From Anadara kagoshimensis (Eukaryota; Mollusca; Bivalvia; Arcoida; Arcidae): a DNA stretch of 64,000 nt. Of the stretch, positions 58,401 through 64,000 are shown one piece after another. Within the stretch, counting starts at the first letter, position 1. Every line of letters begins with the position of its first letter. The DNA lies in assembly GCA_021292105.1 (NCBI GenBank), contig CM037874.1:54170540-54234539 (forward strand), written 5' to 3'. The position numbers were made by a program, and so were the translations under genes. The notes below the pieces were generated by a model. It was not told where the DNA came from. It made no database searches and worked only from the letters and a program-made list of their open reading frames with translations.

Positions 58401-61400
58401 CCTGGCAAGGAATTATAAACACATACAGGGATAATTGATTATACCATTCGTTACTTCATTCCAAATTTTATTATACACGTGACGGGTGTAACTACTAAAC
58501 TAGAGGCTCCCAGGAGCCTGTATAGCTCACCTAGGTAGAGTTGTTGCAGAATGAAAATCAACAGATTGTCTAATGTTTAAATAAATGCTTGAAATTTATT
58601 ACACAATATTTATTTCTATCACAAAATTTCAATATTATTTCCTTTCAAAACTAAACCATATTTCAAAAATTTTGAGACAATACATACCAAGTATCAACAA
58701 CTTTTCATGTATAATACCTGAGAAATTTTCCTTATCCAAAACCTGGTCAATGGACCATGAAATTAAGGTTAAGGACAAAAGCCATAAGGCAGTCTGACTG
58801 ATGTACTATGGTGGCCACCTTGGATTTCATGCGAACATGTCGGACACAATATTTCAGGTAGACCACACTATTGTCACAAAGTTTGGTTGCAATTGGCCAA
58901 GTGGTTTCACAGGAGTTGATTTTTAAATGCAGATGTTATTTTAAATTACCAAATGTAAAGACCCAAGTTTGGTTCCAATTGGCTTAGGGTTTTAAAAATA
59001 ATCTTTGAAATTGTTCCCATAGGGTCCAATGTTAACCTATGATCCCCGTTAGCGGCCATCTTGGATCAGGTGCAGACTTAAAAAACACCGGTTTCAGAAG
59101 GTACCATCTGAGGACTACTATGACTAAGTTTGGTTCCAATTGCCTCAGTAGTTTCAGAGAAAAATATCTTTGAAAGTATTCTCCTACAAGGTCCAATGTT
59201 AAAATATGTTTTCCGCTGGCGGCTATCTTGGATTTGGTGCGGCCCTCAAAAACCCCAATGTTGAAGGGGGCCATTCAAAGACTATTGTGGCCAAGTTTGT
59301 TTCCCATTAGCTAAATGGTTTTAGAGAAAAAGATCTTTCATATTGTTCTCATAGGGTCCAATGTTAACCTATGTTCCCCGCTGGCCGCCATCTTGGATTG
59401 GTGGAGACTTAAAAAAAACACCGGTTTCAGAAGGTACCATCTAAGGACTACTGTGACCAACTTTGGTTCCAATTGGCTCAGCAGTTTCAGAGAAAAATAT
59501 CTTTGAACGTATTTTCCTATAAGGTGCGGACATGTCGGACACAATTTTTAAAGTAGACCACCCAAGGACTGTTGTGACAAAGTTTGATTGCAAATGGCCC
59601 AGCGGTTTCTGAGGAGTTGATCTTTAACGACGGACGGACGACGAACGACGACGACGACAAACGCAAAGTGATGGCAAAAGCTCACATGACCTTTTAGGCC
59701 AGGTGAGCTAAAATGAAGAAGCTTACCCTTCAGGAACACCCGGCCTAACTTCCCTGATGAAAGTTCGCGTGTTTAGCCTAATTTGCCAGCTACAGAGATT
59801 TGACTTTGGTTTTGGATTCTGGTTAGGACATGAAATGGTATATTTGTTTTTTATATAGATGGATTTTGGAGAAAATGTTCAGCGGGTCAGTTATACAATG
59901 TCTTTTTAGATGATCCTTTACCATTGCACTTATTTTACAACCAGTGGCCCATAAATATCCACAAATTAAAATTTAGCCTTATTGTACCAATAAATGCACC
60001 AATAATATACAAGTATACTCTTATGTTTAAAAGAAACAACCTGGTTAACACTTGTTCTAAAACCATGTAGTTCATGCCAAGGTTACCAAGGGAAGCTCAA
60101 GTGGTACTTGAAATCTATATTTTAATGAACAAGATTTTTTATATTTGTTGAAAAAAGAAATTGATTGACAGCCAGCGAAAAAAGGAACTATGATTGTCAC
60201 CAAAATCTGTATTTAGCTGTTAGTATACGGGTTGTAAAACAACGATAAAATGCAGTAAGTTAAAGTTCCAAATAATGCTTAGTTTGTTTTGCATAAAGTG
60301 GGAATTATACCTATAAATAGAAAATACGAGTAAATAGGAATACAAAATAAATGTAGTCAAGTATTGAGGCTTATTCAAAGTTCCTTTGACACACTTTTGA
60401 TTACACACATGGCGGGCGTAGCCAACTAAACTGGAGGTGCGTACCTGACCTCGCTTCCCTCGTGAAGTTCACGTTTTAAACATTACTTGTCAATTCCAAA
60501 GTTTTTAACTTGCTTCTGGGTTGTGATTCGGACATGGATTGGTATGTTTGTTTTTGATTCACATAATTATGATCATGATTACAAGACTATAGTTCACTGC
60601 ACAGGTTCCTGTTCATAACTTCTGGTGACCTAATGTAATCCCATTTGGAACTTTTTATGAAATGAATCTACTTACGGAGTAAAGAATATAGCTGGGTGTT
60701 TTCCACACACATATTTCCATCATGGCAAGCCAGCGAGTGCATAGAAGAGTTGGCATTATCCGTATTAAAGAACGTCGTTTTGTCGTGGAGATTTTTGAAG
60801 GCTCCTCTGACTTTATCTAGATATTTATGAATCAAAGTTGCACAATATTCAACCTTTTTGTCCCAAACGCTTCCTGAAACAAAACATTTAAAATATTAGA
60901 ATGTATTATCTACTGATTTTATGATATCCCCGGTATGTTTAGTCAAGAATTTAAATTAACTAGTACTATCGTGTTACATAAACACCAGAATAAATTCGCC
61001 TTTTATAACATTATTTTTCACTTTACTGTTCGTACTTTTAAAGGTTTTTTTAAAGTAAGGGGGATATTTTTGACTAGCCTTATCTTATTTCCGTAATTTT
61101 AAGCTTTAAAAAATCCAGTTTATAGAATAACGTTTCTTTAACATCTCGTAATTCTTTTGTCAAAACCCCCTTTCAAGTTTTTAGTAATTTTCATATTTGA
61201 GGTGTTCATAATCAGCGAAAATGACTAAAATGGGACATTTGTTGTTAACATTTTATGAATACCAATTTTTGTCTATCGATAACAAACGTGCATTCTAGTT
61301 CTTTAGTTATGCATGGATATCACAGTCAATGATGTCTGGACTTGTTCTCTTGCTTTATTAGTCAATTTTTTAATGAATTATCAGTACACTAATTCGAATG

Positions 61401-64000
61401 TCATTTTTCAGATTACGCTTTAACAATTACATCTTTCAGATTTATTAACACGTTTTAATGCGTAATTAATTCCGTTTTTGCATGCATTTTGTTTTACCAA
61501 TAGAAATTTTAAAATTGTGAACAATCAATTTTGTCGTGTAAATATAAATAGCAATAAAAAGTAACGAACTTGTTTTTAAACTAGAAGACAGTATGTGTGC
61601 CATAATCGAAGAAAACAATATTGTTTTGTCAACATACCGCTTCCAGGACACCCACCACAAGTGTCAACTAAACATCTATTGACATCTGTACGTAATGTTG
61701 CCTTAGAAATTGAACTTTGACCTGCCACTAAATCGTTCAGAAACTTATCTGCGACCTTTTGCCTTTCTGTTTTTGTATCGGTGCATTCTTTTGAGCTTGA
61801 AGAACTGGAACAAAAGCTGAAATAGATATGTTTGTTATAAATACTAATTTCTTAAAACATTTTATTTGACTCTAGAACCTATGCAGCTCAATTTAAGTGA
61901 ATAAGCATATGCTAAATCTTCTATTATTTTGGATATTATGCACGCTTAACGAAGCATTATTATTCTGGCTAAAGACAATGGATATCATTAGGTAATAAGG
62001 TAATTAATGTTCGCTGAAGATTGAAGTTGATGTTGAAGTAGGTTTTTAAGTATAAGAAATAAATTCAAATTAAAAAACATTAATTTGGCAACAACAACAA
62101 AAAAAACCAAACAACACTATCACGTCCAAACCACATCCCCAAAAAAGTAAAAATCTGGCAGATTAAATGATACATGTACTTCTATCAGGGCAGTGGGATC
62201 AAGTGCCTCGGAAAGGTAATAACCACTTTAATAGCTAGCTAAGCCCATCTGTCGTGTGTGAAATCAAAATTAGGCAAAAAATGAACATACGAGCGTATAT
62301 CTGTGACGTCAAAACATCCAGGGTAATCTTGGATACAGAAAAAGTCTTTGAATAATAAGCTTTGCATACAAACAATGTTTATAATTACCCAAAAGAACCC
62401 TTTTTCTTAAAAGACAAAAAGAATAATTCTTCTCCATAATCCGGTGTAGCACATGCAGTTTCAGGATCATCTGGAATAATTGGAGGACCACCTGAAATAA
62501 TGACAAAGCGTATTGGATTGAAATTTCTCACAAAGCGTATTCGACTGAAATATCTCACAAAGCGTATTGGACTGAAATATCTCACAAAGCGTATTGGACT
62601 GAAATAAAACAAAGACGCATTCGCGTTTGTGCCATTGAATTAATATCTTGAAGTTAATACAGTTGTAGTTTGAAATCCTTCCCGACTTTGACACATGAAC
62701 TTAACCAGGGAAATGGGGTGATATGCTCAGGAAAAATTTAACATTTCTTGTTTAGCCAGCTACATCCACTACGTTTGAAATGAGAATACAAGGAACATGG
62801 ATTGTCAAACGTATCCAGTTAACTTTGGGTACATGAACACTATACATATCAACAATATTTGGAAGACGGTCGTACAACGTTTTGAAGGCATTGATAAATC
62901 TGGGTTTGCAATATCCATGATTATTCTATCCCAATAAACTGCAAATATTTATAATAGCAGGTTTCTGCATTTAAACAAACTTTATCTTCATCTTTATTTG
63001 TTATATAAACCTCAGAACTTTATGATGACCGTGTTGTGTATTCTTACAGAGACTGTAACCGCCCTCGTTGGAATCCCATTTGAAAAGAGCATGCCCGTGG
63101 CGAGAAAGTGTAGATTGTCAGTTTGCTGGACAAAAGTCTATTGTCTTCTTTGGACACGCTTGCTTTCTGTACCATCAACAAAATGACCTCCTTAATATAA
63201 GTTATAAACCCTTGGCTGGTGATTTATCCACCATTACTCAACTCTACATGCATAAGTAGCAATATGTTCATGGTTTTTACCTTTGATAACCGCAGCTTTA
63301 GCATCACTCATATTCTTGAATAAAGTTGGATTATCAGCATTCCATACTACAATTAAGTCAGATGTAGAGAGTGACTTTGATGGTCTCAAATCAAAATATA
63401 TATAAGTTTTATGACAACCAATGCCAACACTTCTACGTTGTAGTCTCAGAAGAGGCGTGCAGCCCCTGATTATGGAGGTACCAATATCTAGTAACGAGGT
63501 TCCTCGCTTTGCTGGTTTAACTGTAACAGCTTGGCCAGCTTGGTGTCTTAGTTTTTCTTCACGATGTCGCCTACCAATATTCTTCTGATTTACCGATCTT
63601 GTCAGATAACCATCAATGATGGTAATGTTCGCGCGAAGATCGTCAATAGACGCTTCCAAGCATTCTACTAAAGTTGGATCAAGACGGAATGATGTTTTAC
63701 TTGGCGTCAAAAAGTCTTTCACTTTAAAGTTATCCGATATATATGCCTCCTTGTCATGTCCAAAGAAAAGCAGTCCTCGTGCAGTTTCTTTTTGTAGTTG
63801 ATGTGGATACTCATATTCTGTCTCTTCTCCGATAGGTGGTGGAACTGCAATGAGATTCATGTTTGGAAACAATGTCACTTGTGCTCTAAATCCATCATGA
63901 GCCTTCACATACGCATCGACAGAAGAATCACGATTGTGCTGGACACAATGAAAACCCGATTTTATCGCCAATGCTGCTAACTCAGCAGATGTTAAAGATC
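55418..64000 (-). CDS. Large secreted protein with Hedgehog/M15-peptidase-like domains, 3' part (6 exons)
   Basis: Minus strand; the 5' end is beyond 64000. Exons: (64000)-63281, 62491-62389, 61816-61638, 60873-60676, 58294-58104, 55690-55418 (TAA). Frames agree across all five introns (GT-AG); 553 aa are visible. The first segment ELAALAIKSGFHCVQH followed by VDAYVKAHDGF looks like the C-terminal strand pair of a Hedgehog N-domain (LAxxAGFxxV…SVKA). Further on, IDGYLTRSVNQKN and RHQAGQAVTV recall the SxHxxGxAxD core of the related M15 D-Ala-D-Ala peptidase fold; the usual His/Asp ligands are only partly kept. Then come cysteine-containing segments (CLVDTCGGCPGSG, CHDGNMC) and a basic C-terminus (HRTKRSLERSKER). 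Probably extracellular; the exact family is uncertain. The last intron (55691-58103) holds a Penelope-type RT copy and a SINE. Confidence 0.7.
55881..56800 (+). mobile_element. Penelope-type retroelement: RT fragment with complete 3' tail
   Basis: An uninterrupted 240-codon frame (55881-56600) starts within the RT palm. Motifs: IGIPMGTNCAPLLADLF (primer-grip side) and the catalytic YRYIDDVLSL, followed by a long C-terminal segment ending RIALDIFDVS. The 5' half and any GIY-YIG endonuclease are missing. The 3' tail (56601-56800) follows, with the hairpins GGTGCT…AGCACC and ACTTCC…GGAAGT. The combination resembles Penelope-like elements more than LTR or LINE RTs; that assignment is inference. 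It is the best-preserved copy here and the reference for all tail fragments. Antisense in the last intron of the Hedgehog-fold-like gene. Confidence 0.8.
56965..57275 (-). repeat. SINE copy
   Basis: Minus strand: A box 'TAGCTCAGTTGGTAGGGTGC', B box 'GGTTCGAACCC' region (one base short), body, and 'cttgactgggccctaaaatc' tail end. In the last intron of the Hedgehog-fold-like gene. Confidence 0.8.
57620..58075 (+). mobile_element. Penelope-type fragment, strongly degraded
   Basis: Starts 'aatgaaaggctacatttgaa', matching RT codons of 56270 onward (RLHLKLYDKRDD region), with several deletions. It then continues through the tail ('gagacgtatgtagctagcta', 'agcagggggtgct') to about 58075, next to the exon at 58104. 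Confidence 0.7.
58470..59850 (+). mobile_element. Penelope-type tail split by a TIR element
   Basis: The tail runs 'acacgtgacgggtgtaacta…aaactagagg' up to about 58507 and resumes at about 59713 'gaagcttacccttcaggaac…cttccctgatgaaagttcgc'. The 1.2-kb element between (58510-59712) therefore inserted into an existing tail. Confidence 0.8.
58510..59712. mobile_element. 1.2-kb non-autonomous TIR element with internal ~165-bp repeats
   Basis: Ends 'tagctcacctaggt' and 'ggccaggtgagcta' are inverse repeats. The interior has repeated modules: 'aagtttggttccaattggct', 'tttcagagaaaaatatcttt', 'gggtccaatgttaacctatg', 'ccgcCATCTTGGAT'. Two of them form a larger direct repeat (59030-59190 and 59350-59510). 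The right side has a GACGGACGGACGAACGACGAC run. No coding capacity. Confidence 0.8.
60380..60565 (+). mobile_element. Penelope-type 3' tail
   Basis: 'ttacacacatggcgggcgta', 'aaactggaggtgcgtacc', 'cttccctcgtgaagttcacg', 'cttctgggttgtgattcgga', with an 11-base loss in the middle hairpin. It is in the intron between the 60873 and 58294 exons. Confidence 0.75.
62120..62345 (-). mobile_element. Penelope-type 3' tail, degraded
   Basis: Reverse: 'gtacttctatcagggcagtg', 'gcctcggaaaggtaataacc', 'tagctagctaagcccatctg'. It extends into the last RT codons (about 62345), and abuts the exon ending at 62389. Confidence 0.65.
62505..62607. repeat. 27-bp minisatellite, four units
   Basis: Units 'acaaagcgtattggactgaa' plus 'atatctc' repeated four times with one or two changes, in the intron just upstream of the 62491-62389 exon, beginning about 15 bp from its acceptor. 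Open frames here are periodicity artefacts. Confidence 0.9.
62680..62830 (-). mobile_element. Penelope-type 3' tail, degraded
   Basis: Reverse: 'acacatgaacttaaccaggg', 'tgctcaggaaaaatttaaca', 'ttagccagctacatccacta', then the end of the RT frame to about 62830. Intron of the Hedgehog-fold-like gene. Confidence 0.6.

Noticed and set aside
59032..59544. Minus-strand frames with shared LVIVVLRWYLLKPVF
   Set aside because: The similarity comes from the direct repeats of the 58510-59712 TIR element; no gene structure.

Overview
This is AT-rich animal nuclear DNA: intron-rich genes with GT-AG splice sites, dense in short inverted-repeat elements, tRNA-headed SINEs, Penelope-type reverse transcriptase fragments, a mariner copy and a Maverick/Polinton-like fragment. 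The repeat types and the transporter and cysteine-rich genes fit a marine mollusc (bivalve or gastropod). That assignment is inference; the species cannot be told from the sequence. || Layout. (1) 485-7869, plus strand: last eight coding exons of an SVOP/SV2-type major facilitator transporter, with a 1.2 kb minisatellite in one intron. (2) 7.9-16.4 kb: gene-poor, full of short inverted-repeat elements and SINE pieces. (3) 16.4-39.5 kb, minus strand: three paralogous genes for small secreted cysteine-rich peptides (here CRP1, CRP2, CRP3). Each has a 45-nt signal-peptide exon, a second exon with five cysteines and a last exon with four; the spacing resembles the prokineticin/astakine (colipase-fold) family. 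CRP2 and CRP3 lie on two copies of a tandem segmental duplication (about 21.7-35.7 and 35.7-40.1 kb) whose boundary falls in a SINE. Intron 1 of CRP2 carries about 7.6 kb absent from CRP3: a decayed Maverick/adintovirus-like fragment (PC4-like protein, packaging ATPase, zinc-finger/poly-Asp protein, integrase with chromodomain) and a truncated LINE. (4) 41.2-52.9 kb, plus strand: a complete ten-exon SLC43-type transporter (532 aa) on one continuous reading frame. (5) 55.4-64.0 kb, minus strand: the 3' six exons of a large secreted protein whose first visible domains resemble the Hedgehog/M15 D-Ala-D-Ala peptidase fold. || Themes. About twenty copies of one Penelope-type 3' tail occur between 16.7 and 62.8 kb and none is seen in the first 16.6 kb. 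Two genes (CRP1 and SLC43) have the end of their coding region inside the first units of a tandem repeat array running downstream. CRP2 and CRP3 share exons but lose similarity about 12 bases upstream of the start codon, so their promoters must differ. No rRNA, true tRNA or CRISPR array was found. All exon models are by eye, supported by frame continuity and splice consensus only.
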